Shown in pieces: positions 14,829 through 23,815 of a stretch of 40,849 bases of DNA. The notes under the pieces are model-generated. The model saw only the letters and a program-made list of their open reading frames with translations. It did not search any database and was not told the DNA's origin. Positions within the stretch are counted from its first letter, which is position 1. The number at the start of each line of letters is the position of its first letter. The DNA lies in assembly GCA_030672255.1 (NCBI GenBank), contig DAOVGU010000202.1, forward strand, positions 1 to 40,849, read 5' to 3'. Position numbers and translations under genes: made by a program. Source of the stretch: a bacterium. GTDB lineage: Bacteria; Ratteibacteria; UBA8468.

Positions 14829-16181
14829 ATGAGTAAGCGACCAAATATTGTCTTGATTGTCCTGGACACCTTGAGAGCCCAGAATATGAGTTGTTATGGA
14901 TATCCCTGTAACACGACTCCCGCGATGGATGAATATGCTAATAAGGGAGTTCTTTTTAATTATGCCTTTGCGAATGTTATTCCCACCCAACCTTCACATA
15001 CTGCAATACTCACCGGCACCAACCCTAATACCAACAACATTGTCTCTCATTTTCTTCTGAAGGACTGTTTGGGAGGTTGGAGAGAAATAGCTCCAAAGCT
15101 GACATTGGGAGTGAAACTTGTTTCTCAGTTGATGCAGGAGAAGGGTTATATGACCTGTGCGGTGGATAACCTGACAATGATGCGATCGTATTTCCGGAGA
15201 GGCTATGATAACTATCTTTACTCAAGCCTGGCGGAGGGTGTGGACAAACTCATTCGCGTCACTGCGGACGAAATCAACGCTAAACTTTTTCCATTATTGG
15301 AGGAGATAAAAGATAAGACATTCTTTTTGTTTGTTCACTACTGGGATCCACACGGACCTTACGTCCCTCCCAAGGAGTTCCAGAAGTTTATGAAGAGTAA
15401 AAAAGAGAAAGAGAAAATGGAAAGAGAGATGGTGGTTAGAGGAGTAAATCTTTCCTGGCAGGATTTTGTTCCTTCCGAATCCCCGGGTGAGGATAAAGAG
15501 ACAATGAGCAAATATGATGGCGAGGTTGCCTATGTAGATGACCGCCTTAGGCAGGTCTTTACCAAACTATGTCAACTGGGGCTGGAAAAAGAGACAATTG
15601 TTATCATAACTGCGGACCATGGTGAAGAGTTCGGCACCCATAACGTTAGAGGACACGCTGGACTTCACGACCAGCAGATTCGTATCCCTTTGATTCTTTA
15701 TGGACCAGGCTGTTTGCCTTCAGGGAAGAAGATTGATAACTTTGCTTCACATATAGATATTGTACCTACTATTTTAGACTATGCGGGTATAGAATTTAAA
15801 GAAGATTATCCTTTAAGCGGTACCAGCCTCAAGCCAATTATTGAAGGGAAACGCGAGGAGGCTGATGATATTATCTACTCTGTAGAATGCACGCAGCAGA
15901 AGACGCGGGCAATTAGAACAAAGAAGTGGAAATTCATCAAAGCAGTTGGCGATGAACCTCGCTCGGACCAACTCCCACCCAAGGAACTTTATGATTTGGC
16001 AAATGATCCGTTGGAGGAGAGAAATCTCATTGATGCGGAAATAGATATAGCCAGAAAATTAGAGGCAAAGATGGATGAGAGGATTAAAAAGGAGTGTCAA
16101 AGAGCGGGCAGAAAAGAAGATATTGCCTTGATTACTCCCATAGGAACACAGGTATGGAAGTATAGGGACAGAGATCTTTAG
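14829..16181 (+). CDS. sulfatase-fold hydrolase (alkaline phosphatase superfamily) with a threonine nucleophile
   Basis: 450 residues. The N-terminus PNIVLIVLDTLRAQNMSCYG has the metal ligand D13. The sulfatase nucleophile box is PTQPSHTAILTG, with T53 where formylglycine sulfatases have Cys or Ser and H57 where they have Arg (C/S-x-P-x-R). The metal motif ADHGEEFG and ECTQQKTRAIRTKKWKFI are typical of the family. No signal peptide, so it is cytoplasmic. An unmodified Thr nucleophile points to a phosphodiesterase or phosphoglycerol-transferase-like activity more than a sulfatase. AAGGAGG precedes ATG. It lies between sugar-catabolism genes. Confidence 0.8.
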   Translation: MSKRPNIVLIVLDTLRAQNMSCYGYPCNTTPAMDEYANKGVLFNYAFANVIPTQPSHTAILTGTNPNTNNIVSHFLLKDCLGGWREIAPKLTLGVKLVSQLMQEKGYMTCAVDNLTMMRSYFRRGYDNYLYSSLAEGVDKLIRVTADEINAKLFPLLEEIKDKTFFLFVHYWDPHGPYVPPKEFQKFMKSKKEKEKMEREMVVRGVNLSWQDFVPSESPGEDKETMSKYDGEVAYVDDRLRQVFTKLCQLGLEKETIVIITADHGEEFGTHNVRGHAGLHDQQIRIPLILYGPGCLPSGKKIDNFASHIDIVPTILDYAGIEFKEDYPLSGTSLKPIIEGKREEADDIIYSVECTQQKTRAIRTKKWKFIKAVGDEPRSDQLPPKELYDLANDPLEERNLIDAEIDIARKLEAKMDERIKKECQRAGRKEDIALITPIGTQVWKYRDRDL

Positions 16182-16453
16182 AATTGAGAAAATATCTGCA
16201 ATTTGGCTTAATTTTCTTCTGAGGTAAGGAAGGAGAAAATAGCCAGAGATGAAAAAATAGAGGGATTTATTCTTGGAATGTGTAGAGAAAATTTAGGCGG
16301 AATAAAAGTGTTCTCAGTGAGAGAGAGCGAAGAGAGTGAAAACATAGGTATTCACCTTGTCGGTAGGCCCAGTCTATTTTTACTGGAAAACTGTGGGGGC
16401 AAAGATTCCCCGTTTGCTTTGGGAAATGGGCAAAGAGCTCAAAAAGCAATAAG
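16182..16453 (+). other. 272-base gap with a possible small open frame
   Basis: A frame ending at 16457 (TGA, overlapping the next ATG) encodes EKIARDEKIEGFILGMCREN and IGIHLVGRPSLFLLENCGG. Its only ATG is at 16278 (59 residues). I do not recognise it; it may be the tail of a lost gene. No promoter or terminator is clear. Confidence 0.25.
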
Positions 16454-17581
16454 ATGATTGAAACTGCAGAACTGAAAAAGGGTGCTATAAATTTCTTGGA
16501 AGAAATGCGTATACCTAAAACATGGAATTTTAAATTTTGTTCTGAGAATAATCCTACTCTTATAGGTTCTTGTTTAGCCGCAATGTTGGGAAATTTTATC
16601 GGTTATTTTGATAAATTAACCAAAAGTGATAAGAAAAACTGGGCTAATTATATAAAAAGTTTTCAAAGGAAAGATGGTTGGTTTGAAGACGAAGACATAG
16701 CCGAAAAGAATCTTTCTCCGGGATACTTAAAAGATAGGGCTTTACTCCATAGAACCCGTCACGCATTATTTGCCCTCTATGCTTTAGAGGAAAGGCCTCT
16801 TTATAAATTTTATTTCTTAGAAAACTGGCTTGGTAAAGGGAAAATGAGAAAATGGTGCGAGACATTAAATTTATCAGATTATTGGTATAGCAGTAATGTG
16901 ATGATGGATATTGCCATTTTTCTGATGGATAATGGCTACTATAATAAAAATGAAAGATCTTGGCAGGCAGTGGAAGAACTTTTAAACTTTTGTGATGAAA
17001 ATGTAAACACTGAAACGGGTTTCCACGATAAAGGGATTAGTGAAATACGTAACGCAATGGCTGGCGCTATGCATCTATATCCAGTATATTTTTTAATGAA
17101 GCGACCGGTTAAAAAGATTAAAGAGACAATTCAAACTACTGTAAGTTTACAGCAGCCAGACGGTCTTTTTGGATATGAGTCAGGCAAAGGGGGAGAGGAT
17201 TGTCTGGATTATGATGCAGTTTTTATCTTAGCGAATTTATGCTTTACCAATAAAGAATTTGAAGCAGTGATTAAGGAATCTTTTCTGAGGTGCCTGAAAG
17301 GGATTATGGTTTGCAAAAATCCAGATGGCGGCTTTTCATGCCATCGAAGAAATGAAACATATTTTTTTGGCACAAAAACCACAGTAGTTCCCACAGGGAA
17401 AAGCAGTCTCTGGGCAACATATAGTCGTCTTTTAACCATTGCGATGATGATGAATATTCTTTATCCAGAAACCCGCTCAGAATGGAAAATGGGAGCAAAT
17501 TTGATGGAAATATGGGATGGAGGTACAGGAATTATGCAGAATTATCCACCATCACGATTAAGGAATGAAATGGGGGGATAA
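16454..17581 (+). CDS. alpha/alpha-toroid protein (terpene cyclase/prenyltransferase-like fold)
   Basis: 375 residues. Repeated helical segments carry QW-like motifs: SFQRKDGWFEDED (69-81), SLQQPDGLFGYESG and CKNPDGGFSCHRRNE. These Q/N-x-x-DG-x-F repeats are typical of toroid proteins such as squalene-hopene cyclases, prenyltransferase beta subunits and some polysaccharide lyases. No DxDD cyclase motif is seen, so a cyclase role is doubtful. The stop is two bases before the next start, a GH-like gene, and a glycan-related role fits the context. Start ATG lacks a good ribosome binding site. Confidence 0.55.
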   Translation: MIETAELKKGAINFLEEMRIPKTWNFKFCSENNPTLIGSCLAAMLGNFIGYFDKLTKSDKKNWANYIKSFQRKDGWFEDEDIAEKNLSPGYLKDRALLHRTRHALFALYALEERPLYKFYFLENWLGKGKMRKWCETLNLSDYWYSSNVMMDIAIFLMDNGYYNKNERSWQAVEELLNFCDENVNTETGFHDKGISEIRNAMAGAMHLYPVYFLMKRPVKKIKETIQTTVSLQQPDGLFGYESGKGGEDCLDYDAVFILANLCFTNKEFEAVIKESFLRCLKGIMVCKNPDGGFSCHRRNETYFFGTKTTVVPTGKSSLWATYSRLLTIAMMMNILYPETRSEWKMGANLMEIWDGGTGIMQNYPPSRLRNEMGG

Positions 17582-17583
17582 AT

Positions 17584-19272
17584 ATGACTTCTTTCATAAT
17601 TGCCAGAGGTAAAAAACCTGCTTGCACTGTTCTTCTTGGCTCAGCAAAAGAGGATTTAGAGACAGCAGAACTATTGCAAAAAAGAGTTGAAGGAATTAGC
17701 GATGTAAGGTTAAAGATAACCACCAAAAGACAGAATAGCCACCACAAAAATCAAATTCTTATCGGTTCCCCGGTTTCAAATTCTCTCTCCCGGCAAATAT
17801 TAAGAGAAAAAAAGATTTTAGTGGCACCAAAGGATAAAGAGAGAGAAGAGAATAAGCGGTTATTAGTTCTTGAGGATTTAGGCAATCAGGGATTTATTAT
17901 CTATAAAACAAACTACAAAGGAAAAAAATATTTAATTCTCTCTGGGGAAACTTCCCAAGGTGTTTTCTATGCAGTAAACACCTTTATTAACCGGTTATAT
18001 CTCAAAGGGAAAGATTTAATAGTAGATAATCTTGATTCTAATATAACCCCAGTTATAAATATTCCTGCCTTTAAATATAGAAGTGTAGCCACCAATATTG
18101 GTGGTCCAGATTGGCTTGGTCATAACCAATGGGAGAAAGAATGGGGTTATGATTATAAAGGTTTTATTGACTGGTTGGCCAGCCATAAGATAAATAATCT
18201 TAATATCTGGCCATTTGATTTAGCCTTTGGTATTGCCTATAACTCCAAGAAATTTTCTGAGTGTGTAAACAGATATCATCCTAATGTAAAAAGAGAGTTT
18301 ATTCAGGATATGATTAAATATGCTCACAAAAGATATATAAAAGTATTCTTCTTCATAGATTTCCCGGATAACTGGACAGCAATAATCAAGGCTCATCCGG
18401 AATTAGCCGGGAAAAATGTTAATCCAAAAAATATCCCTTCAGGAAAAGAATGGGAGAATTATCAAAAGCGAGGAGAAGGATTGTGCGCTGGTGGGGAGCG
18501 TTTCCGGAGTAAATTTAGCTGGGTCTGTGCCAGCAATCCAAAGACAATGCAATTCTGGAAAGATTACTGGGAAGAACTTTTAGACAGATATCCAGATGTA
18601 GATGGAATAGGGGGACAATTCTGCGAACATTCTAATACCCGATGTAACTGCAAGAATTGCACAAAAAATTTCTTCCAACTTCAGTTAAAATACTTTGAAG
18701 AAATGATAAAAATTGGTAAAAAGAAGAATCCTCACATCAAAATCTGGCTTTATGATGTCTGGGGAACAAGAGACATCCTAAAAAATAAAGATGAATTTCC
18801 TGGTCTCATTCGTATTGACTGGAATAGTAAATTCGTTCCTTTTATCTTCAGGCACTATGTCCCCCGGGGTAACTGGTATCTTTATCATCGGGGTTATAAC
18901 GAGGTTGGCTCAGAATTTGGGATAAGAGAATGTGCTAAAATATTTAATGAAAGGAACTTAGAAGGTTATCAGATAAGAGGCGTTCATTATAAAGAGACGG
19001 AACAAATCTATTCTGCCTTTGAAGAATTTTCCTGGAATCCTTCTCTTTCCATAGAAGATTTTGCCTATCTTTATGCCTTAAAAAGATTTAGAAAAAGGGA
19101 TGAAAGATTTTCTCGGACCTATATTTCCTGGATAAAAGTTCAAGGCTATCAGGAAATTCTTTCTTACGAAAAAATATCTCCAGAGATTAAAAAAGATTAT
19201 CGGAGAAGACTAAAAGAGGAAACAGAAATTTTCAAGAGGACTTCAAAGGGGGTAAAGAGTCTTTTTCCTTAG
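17584..19272 (+). CDS. glycoside-hydrolase-like protein: GH20b/GH67-N-type domain plus TIM barrel
   Basis: 562 residues. Residues about 1-155 resemble the non-catalytic domain in front of GH20/GH67/GH115 enzymes (QILIGSPVSN; GNQGFIIYKTNYKGKKYLIL; GETSQGVFYAVNTFINRL). The rest is a TIM barrel (FIDWLASHKINNLNIWPFDL; FFFIDFPDNWTAIIKAHPEL). DGIGGQFCEHSNTRCNCKNC joins a candidate acidic residue (FCEH) to a Cys cluster. No signal peptide, so it acts on imported oligosaccharides or small glycosides. It is coupled to the toroid gene upstream. The partial gene at 39984 has the same architecture signal (SEQHTHC, FCPRC). Specificity cannot be told. Confidence 0.6.
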   Translation: MTSFIIARGKKPACTVLLGSAKEDLETAELLQKRVEGISDVRLKITTKRQNSHHKNQILIGSPVSNSLSRQILREKKILVAPKDKEREENKRLLVLEDLGNQGFIIYKTNYKGKKYLILSGETSQGVFYAVNTFINRLYLKGKDLIVDNLDSNITPVINIPAFKYRSVATNIGGPDWLGHNQWEKEWGYDYKGFIDWLASHKINNLNIWPFDLAFGIAYNSKKFSECVNRYHPNVKREFIQDMIKYAHKRYIKVFFFIDFPDNWTAIIKAHPELAGKNVNPKNIPSGKEWENYQKRGEGLCAGGERFRSKFSWVCASNPKTMQFWKDYWEELLDRYPDVDGIGGQFCEHSNTRCNCKNCTKNFFQLQLKYFEEMIKIGKKKNPHIKIWLYDVWGTRDILKNKDEFPGLIRIDWNSKFVPFIFRHYVPRGNWYLYHRGYNEVGSEFGIRECAKIFNERNLEGYQIRGVHYKETEQIYSAFEEFSWNPSLSIEDFAYLYALKRFRKRDERFSRTYISWIKVQGYQEILSYEKISPEIKKDYRRRLKEETEIFKRTSKGVKSLFP

Positions 19273-19286
19273 ATGAAATCTGCAGG

Positions 19287-20828
19287 ATGAACGTTAAGGA
19301 GAAGCTAAAAAGTCTTCCTGATTCCCCTGGGGTTTATCTTCTCAGGGATAAGGGTCATAGAGTTATCTATATTGGCAAGAGCTTCTCTTTAAAAAAAAGG
19401 GTCGCCAGTTACTTTCAGAAGGGCTCTTTTGATCCAAAGATTGGCCAACTTATTCAGCATCTTGCCGACTTTGACTATATTCGCCTGACCTCAGAACCAG
19501 AGGCCCTTCTTCTGGAAGTCAGACTAATCAAACAATTTCAGCCAAAGTATAATCAGCTTGCTAAGGATGATAAGAGTTACCCTTTTTTAAAAATTACCAA
19601 GGAGAGATTTTCCTCCTTCACCATTGTTCGGGACCCAGGGAGATTTCGTAACCATCACCCTCCCCCTCACCCCTCCCATAAAGGGAGAGGAGGAGAGGAA
19701 AGTCTCTTTATCCCCTCCCCTCGAGGGAGGGGAATAGAGAGGAGGGGGGCATTTTACTTCGGTCCCTATACGGATGTTATCGGTTTGAGGCAAGCCTATC
19801 GCTATATCAGAAATATCTTTCCTGTCCGCCGCTGTAGGAAAAAGATTAATCCGGAGAAGAAACTACGGCCTTGCCTTGATTTTTGGCTTGGGAGATGCAA
19901 AGGACCCTGCGCCGGCAAGATCAAGGAGAAGGAGTACCAGAGATTGGTAGATTCACTTATTTCTTTTTTGAAAGGAAAATATAAAGAAACTATGCAACAA
20001 TTAAAGGAATTGATGAAAAGAGCAGCGGTAGAATTGAATTTTGAAGAGGCCGCAAAATACAGAAATCGGATTGAGGCGATTAGAAGGATGAAGCAGAGTG
20101 AGGTGCATCCCTGTAGGGGTTCGAGTTATCGAACCCGCGGGCTTGATAAATCAAGCCCCTACATTCACTTAAATGAGCTCAAAAAAGTTCTTTCCCTTCC
20201 AAGATTACCGCAGAGGATTGAGGCCATTGATATTTCCGACATCTCGGGAGACAAGGCGGTGGGCAGTCTCGTTTCCTTTAAAGATGGAAGGCCATATAAG
20301 GATGGCTACCGGAGATTTAAGATTAAAGGGGTTTCTAAGATTGATGACTATAAGATGATGGCCGAGGTGGTAGAGAGGCGATATAGAGAAAAGAAAAACC
20401 TTCCTGACCTTCTGCTTATTGATGGGGGAAAGGGACATCTTTCGGTGGTAATGCAGAGATTAAAAAATATGAAATTGCATTTCCCGGTAGCCGCTTTAGC
20501 CAAGAGGAGGGAGGCCATATTTTTGCCAGATTCTCCCTCTCCCCTTATCTTGAAGAAGAATACCTTCTCTCTTCGTCTTCTTCAGGAGATCCGGGATGAG
20601 GCGCACCGTTTTGCCATTTCTTACCATAAGCGGCTACGCCGAAGAGCGTTAAAGGAATCCGGTCTTGATGAGATAGAAGGAATTGGCGCGCAGAGAAAGA
20701 AGAGGCTCCTTTCCCATTTTGATTCACTTGCCGAGATTAAAAAGAGCAGTGTGGAGGAATTAAAGAGATTGGGGCTTTCCGAAAAGTTAAGCAAAAGAGT
20801 AATTGAATTTCTTGGCAAAGTAGGGTAA
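19287..20828 (+). CDS. uvrC: excinuclease ABC subunit C, short form, with two repeat-derived inserts
   Basis: Incises both sides of a lesion during nucleotide excision repair. 513 residues. GIY-YIG nuclease (GVYLL 15-19, YIGKS 28-32, R38); UVR/UvrB-binding motif (VELNFEEAAKYRNRIEAI); RNase H-like nuclease (IEAIDISDISGDKAVGSLVS; LLIDGGKGHLSV); helix-hairpin-helix end (LDEIEGIGAQRKKRLLSHF). Two segments do not belong to the family: residues about 123-154 (rich in P, H, G, R) before GAFYFGPYTD, and about 276-293 (CRGSSYRTRGLDKSSPY). Both are read in frame from palindromic repeats. Everything catalytic is intact. Start ATG follows the GH-like gene by 14 bases. Confidence 0.92.
   Translation: MNVKEKLKSLPDSPGVYLLRDKGHRVIYIGKSFSLKKRVASYFQKGSFDPKIGQLIQHLADFDYIRLTSEPEALLLEVRLIKQFQPKYNQLAKDDKSYPFLKITKERFSSFTIVRDPGRFRNHHPPPHPSHKGRGGEESLFIPSPRGRGIERRGAFYFGPYTDVIGLRQAYRYIRNIFPVRRCRKKINPEKKLRPCLDFWLGRCKGPCAGKIKEKEYQRLVDSLISFLKGKYKETMQQLKELMKRAAVELNFEEAAKYRNRIEAIRRMKQSEVHPCRGSSYRTRGLDKSSPYIHLNELKKVLSLPRLPQRIEAIDISDISGDKAVGSLVSFKDGRPYKDGYRRFKIKGVSKIDDYKMMAEVVERRYREKKNLPDLLLIDGGKGHLSVVMQRLKNMKLHFPVAALAKRREAIFLPDSPSPLILKKNTFSLRLLQEIRDEAHRFAISYHKRLRRRALKESGLDEIEGIGAQRKKRLLSHFDSLAEIKKSSVEELKRLGLSEKLSKRVIEFLGKVG
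19654..19749. repeat. CCCTCC/GGGAGG palindromic repeat inside uvrC
   Basis: CACCCTCCCCCTCACCCCTC, CCCATAAAGGGAGAGG, then CCCCTCCCCTCGAGGGAGGG and GAGAGGAGGGGGG. Same class as at 4299, 29427 and 36659, with a TCGA centre shared with the UPF0182 copy (CCTCGAGGGAGG). It is read through in frame and adds about 32 residues. Confidence 0.8.
20112..20163. repeat. three-arm palindromic repeat inside uvrC
   Basis: Outer stem TGTAGGGG / CCCCTACA (8 bp, perfect). Inside are two hairpins, TTCGA-GTTA-TCGAA and CTTGA-TAAA-TCAAG, separated by the self-palindrome CCCGCGGG. The 52 bases are read through as part of UvrC. The cruciform shape is seen directly. Confidence 0.8.
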
Positions 20829-20848
20829 ACTTTGATATAAAAGAAAAA

Positions 20849-22759
20849 ATGGCAAAATTGACTAAAATCTTAATGATGGGTTTCTTGTTTTTAATAATGG
20901 TTTGCTGCTTAAGCAACACCATTAATGCGGGTAATCGAGAAACCTTCTCGCCGATAGAGAGGCTATTTTTTGATGAATCAAAAGAAGCTCTCCAACAATT
21001 TGGTTATAAGATCTTTGAAGATGCGGCCGGTTTTGTTGCTCCGACCGATATCGCCGTAGAGCCAGACTATCTCTTAGGTTCAGGCGATGAAGTGGTAATC
21101 AGCCTCTGGGGTCTTTTCGAGAAGGAATACCGGGAAACAATTGACCGGGACGGCAATATCTTTCTCCCCAAGCTTGGCAAAATTACCTTAGGCAGAAGGA
21201 CTTTCTCTCAGGCAAAGAAAGACCTCAAAGAAAGGTTCGACCACTACTACAAGAATATCCGCATAAGTATCACTCTGGGAAAAATAAGGACGATCAAAAT
21301 TTTTATTGTTGGGGAGGTGAAACGACCGGGTAGTTACCGGATGAGCGCTCTTTCTAATCTGTTTCACGGGCTTTATCTGGCTGGTGGTCCGACCAAAATG
21401 GGCAGTTTAAGGAATATCAGGGTAATGAGAGGGCGAAGGAAGGAAACTTCCTTTGACCTTTATCCTTTCTTAGTTTCTGGAGATGCCGGGGAAGATTTTC
21501 ACCTTTCCTCCGGGGATACCATCTTCGTTCCTCCCATCGGGCCGGTCGCGGCTATCTGCGGCAATGTGAAAAGACCGGCCATCTATGAACTGAAAGGGAA
21601 AACATCCTTAAAGGATTTAATTGACATCGCCGGTGGTTTTTTGCCCTCAGCCGAGATTTCCCGCATCCAGATCGAGCGGATAGAAAATTTTCAGAAAAAG
21701 GTTCTCTTTGATGTTGAACTCTCCGCTCGGATTAGCCAACGGTTAGCCGATATTTTGCTGAAGGACAGTGATTTAGTGAAAGTCTTTTCTATTGAAAAGA
21801 GAATCTATAACCGTATCTCTTTAGAAGGGATGGTCAAACATCCTGGAGATTACCAACTGAAACCATCGATGCGCTTGAGGGAGATACTTACCCCAGAAGA
21901 GCTTCTGCCAGAAGCATCCCTGAGTAAAGCGGAGATAGTTCGACTGAAAGAGAATGGCTTGACCGAAATTATTGGATTTTCTCCGGAAAAATTGTTTAAG
22001 GGAGAGAAGCAAGAAAATATTATCCTGAAACGTTGGGACCGTGTCATCATCAGGTCGGCCTGGGAGCAGGTCTCCAATGTTGATCTAAAAGGAGAAGTGA
22101 AATTCCCGGGCCAATATACCATCAGGAGGGGAGAAAAGTGCAGTTCCCTGATCGAGCGGGCAGGGGGATATACCTCAGAAGCTTTTCTGCCTGGAGCGGT
22201 CTTCACCAGAGAATCTGTTAAGGAAAAAGAAAGGAGAGATTTAGAGGAATTTATCCAGCGGCAGGGAACAATTTTAGAAAAAAGAAAGAAGGGTGCTACC
22301 GATGAGGAGAAGCGCTTGATCGCCGAAGGAGAAACTCTCCTGGAAGAACTAACTAAGAAGGTTCCTCTTGGAAGAATAGTTTTTCACTTGGGCCCTCTAA
22401 AAAAATTCAAAGGCTCTCCCGATGACTTAATTTTAAAGGACGGGGACACGCTGGACATTCCTAAGCCGCTGGCTGCGGTATCAATCTTAGGCGAGGTAAA
22501 TAATCCCGGGGCAATTTGCTACCAGGAGGGAAAGGGTCTGAATTACTATTTGGAAAAGGCTGGCGGTTTTAGTAAGCATGCCGATAAAAAATATCTTTAT
22601 GTTATTAGACCGGATGGAACGGCCACAGCCAAACCCCCTCTTATTGGCAGAGGGGATGCCATCATCGTCCCGCAAATGATAAAAACAAGAATTGGTAAAG
22701 TCGTCAAGGATATCATCCAGATGATTTATCAAGTTAGTGTAGGCATTTCCTCATTCTAA
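20849..22759 (+). CDS. polysaccharide export outer-membrane protein with multiple SLBB domains (Wza/OPX type)
   Basis: 636 residues. Signal peptide at the N-terminus (ILMMGFLFLIMVCCLSNTIN-A). The Poly_export domain (DYLLGSGDEVVISLWG, IDRDGNIFLPKLGKI) is followed by at least four SLBB units, recognisable from repeated V.G.V..PG.Y text: VGEVKRPGSYRM, CGNVKRPAIYEL, EGMVKHPGDYQL, KGEVKFPGQYTI and LGEVNNPGAICY. A C-terminal hydrophobic/amphipathic helix (VVKDIIQMIYQVSVGI) could span the outer membrane as in Wza. Wzz-like and ABC-exporter genes follow immediately, forming an export set. No strong ribosome binding site. Confidence 0.88.
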   Translation: MAKLTKILMMGFLFLIMVCCLSNTINAGNRETFSPIERLFFDESKEALQQFGYKIFEDAAGFVAPTDIAVEPDYLLGSGDEVVISLWGLFEKEYRETIDRDGNIFLPKLGKITLGRRTFSQAKKDLKERFDHYYKNIRISITLGKIRTIKIFIVGEVKRPGSYRMSALSNLFHGLYLAGGPTKMGSLRNIRVMRGRRKETSFDLYPFLVSGDAGEDFHLSSGDTIFVPPIGPVAAICGNVKRPAIYELKGKTSLKDLIDIAGGFLPSAEISRIQIERIENFQKKVLFDVELSARISQRLADILLKDSDLVKVFSIEKRIYNRISLEGMVKHPGDYQLKPSMRLREILTPEELLPEASLSKAEIVRLKENGLTEIIGFSPEKLFKGEKQENIILKRWDRVIIRSAWEQVSNVDLKGEVKFPGQYTIRRGEKCSSLIERAGGYTSEAFLPGAVFTRESVKEKERRDLEEFIQRQGTILEKRKKGATDEEKRLIAEGETLLEELTKKVPLGRIVFHLGPLKKFKGSPDDLILKDGDTLDIPKPLAAVSILGEVNNPGAICYQEGKGLNYYLEKAGGFSKHADKKYLYVIRPDGTATAKPPLIGRGDAIIVPQMIKTRIGKVVKDIIQMIYQVSVGISSF

Positions 22760-22763
22760 GTTG

Positions 22764-23798
22764 ATGGATAGAAAATCAAAGGATAGAAATAGAAAGATTC
22801 TCAAAAGACATGGGCATTTTCTCCTTATTTCCTATGGAGTGACCCTGACGGTTACCCTCTTGTTGAGTCTTATTTTGCCAAGGACATACCGGGCTATCGC
22901 TACCATCTTTAGGCCGTCGGAGAGCAAGGCAAGTCTGGAATGGCTCAAAGCCGCTTCTGCCACGAAAGGGTTCGTTTCACCCTTAAGTACCAACGTTGAG
23001 CTATTTCTTTCCATCTTAAAGAGCCGTTCTATGCAGGATGAAATTATTAGGAAGTTTGATTTGTTAAAGGTCTACCGTGTTAAAGATATGGAGGAGGCAC
23101 GGGAAGAGCTGGGGGATTATGCCAAAATTGGTATTTCCAAGGAGAAGGTGATTACCATCGCCGTCTGTGACCGAGATCCAGCCAGAGCTGCCGCGATCGC
23201 CAACTTCTATGTGGAAAATCTGGATAAAACCATGCAAACTTTGAATATCGGTGCCGCCAAGCGCAACCGATTGTTCGTAGAGGAGAGGTTGAAGAAAACG
23301 ATTGAATCCTTAAATAAGGCAGAAGAGGAATTGAAGAATTTCCAGGTTAAAGAGAAAATGGCAGTTAGCAAAGACCTCTCTCAGATGTCTGAGATAGCCG
23401 GTGAGTTAGAAGGGAGGCTTATCGGCGCAAAGGTACAGTTGGAAATCCTGAAAAGATACGCGAGAAGCCATCACCCCGAGGTTCTTAAATTGAAGAGCGA
23501 GATTGGCGAAATCCAGAAAGCCCTCGCCCAATTGCCGGCCAGCGAAGAAAAGCTATCCAAACTACTAAGAAAGGTCAAAACCCAGGAGACAATTTATAGT
23601 TTTTTGACCAACCAATTGGAGCAGGCTAAAATCGCCGAGGCCAAAGACACCCCTATTGTTCAAGTCCTTGATTATGCCATTGTTCCCGATAGGAGTTACC
23701 GACCCGATATAAAATTAAATTTAGGGATAGCAAGTCTGGTGGTTCTGTTTTTGGGCGCAATACTTTCCTTTTTTGATGTCCTCCGTTATTTTGGCTAA
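22764..23798 (+). CDS. Wzz/chain-length-determinant-type polysaccharide co-polymerase
   Basis: 344 residues. Two membrane helices at the ends (FLLISYGVTLTVTLLLSLIL and LNLGIASLVVLFLGAILSFF) surround a long periplasmic coiled-coil domain (AEEELKNFQVKEKMAVSKDL; EIGEIQKALAQLPASEEKLS). RPDIKLNLG before the second helix corresponds to the family's proline-rich motif. There is no C-terminal tyrosine-kinase domain. ATG 22764 is used; the start is four bases after the stop of the export gene, which suggests translational coupling. It should work with the SLBB protein in sugar-polymer length control or export. Confidence 0.85.
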   Translation: MDRKSKDRNRKILKRHGHFLLISYGVTLTVTLLLSLILPRTYRAIATIFRPSESKASLEWLKAASATKGFVSPLSTNVELFLSILKSRSMQDEIIRKFDLLKVYRVKDMEEAREELGDYAKIGISKEKVITIAVCDRDPARAAAIANFYVENLDKTMQTLNIGAAKRNRLFVEERLKKTIESLNKAEEELKNFQVKEKMAVSKDLSQMSEIAGELEGRLIGAKVQLEILKRYARSHHPEVLKLKSEIGEIQKALAQLPASEEKLSKLLRKVKTQETIYSFLTNQLEQAKIAEAKDTPIVQVLDYAIVPDRSYRPDIKLNLGIASLVVLFLGAILSFFDVLRYFG

Positions 23799-23815
23799 CC
23801 ACTAATATAACACAA

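Noticed and set aside
16454..17581. Squalene-hopene or other terpene cyclase
   Set aside because: Only QW-like repeats are seen; there is no DxDD motif and the length is too short.
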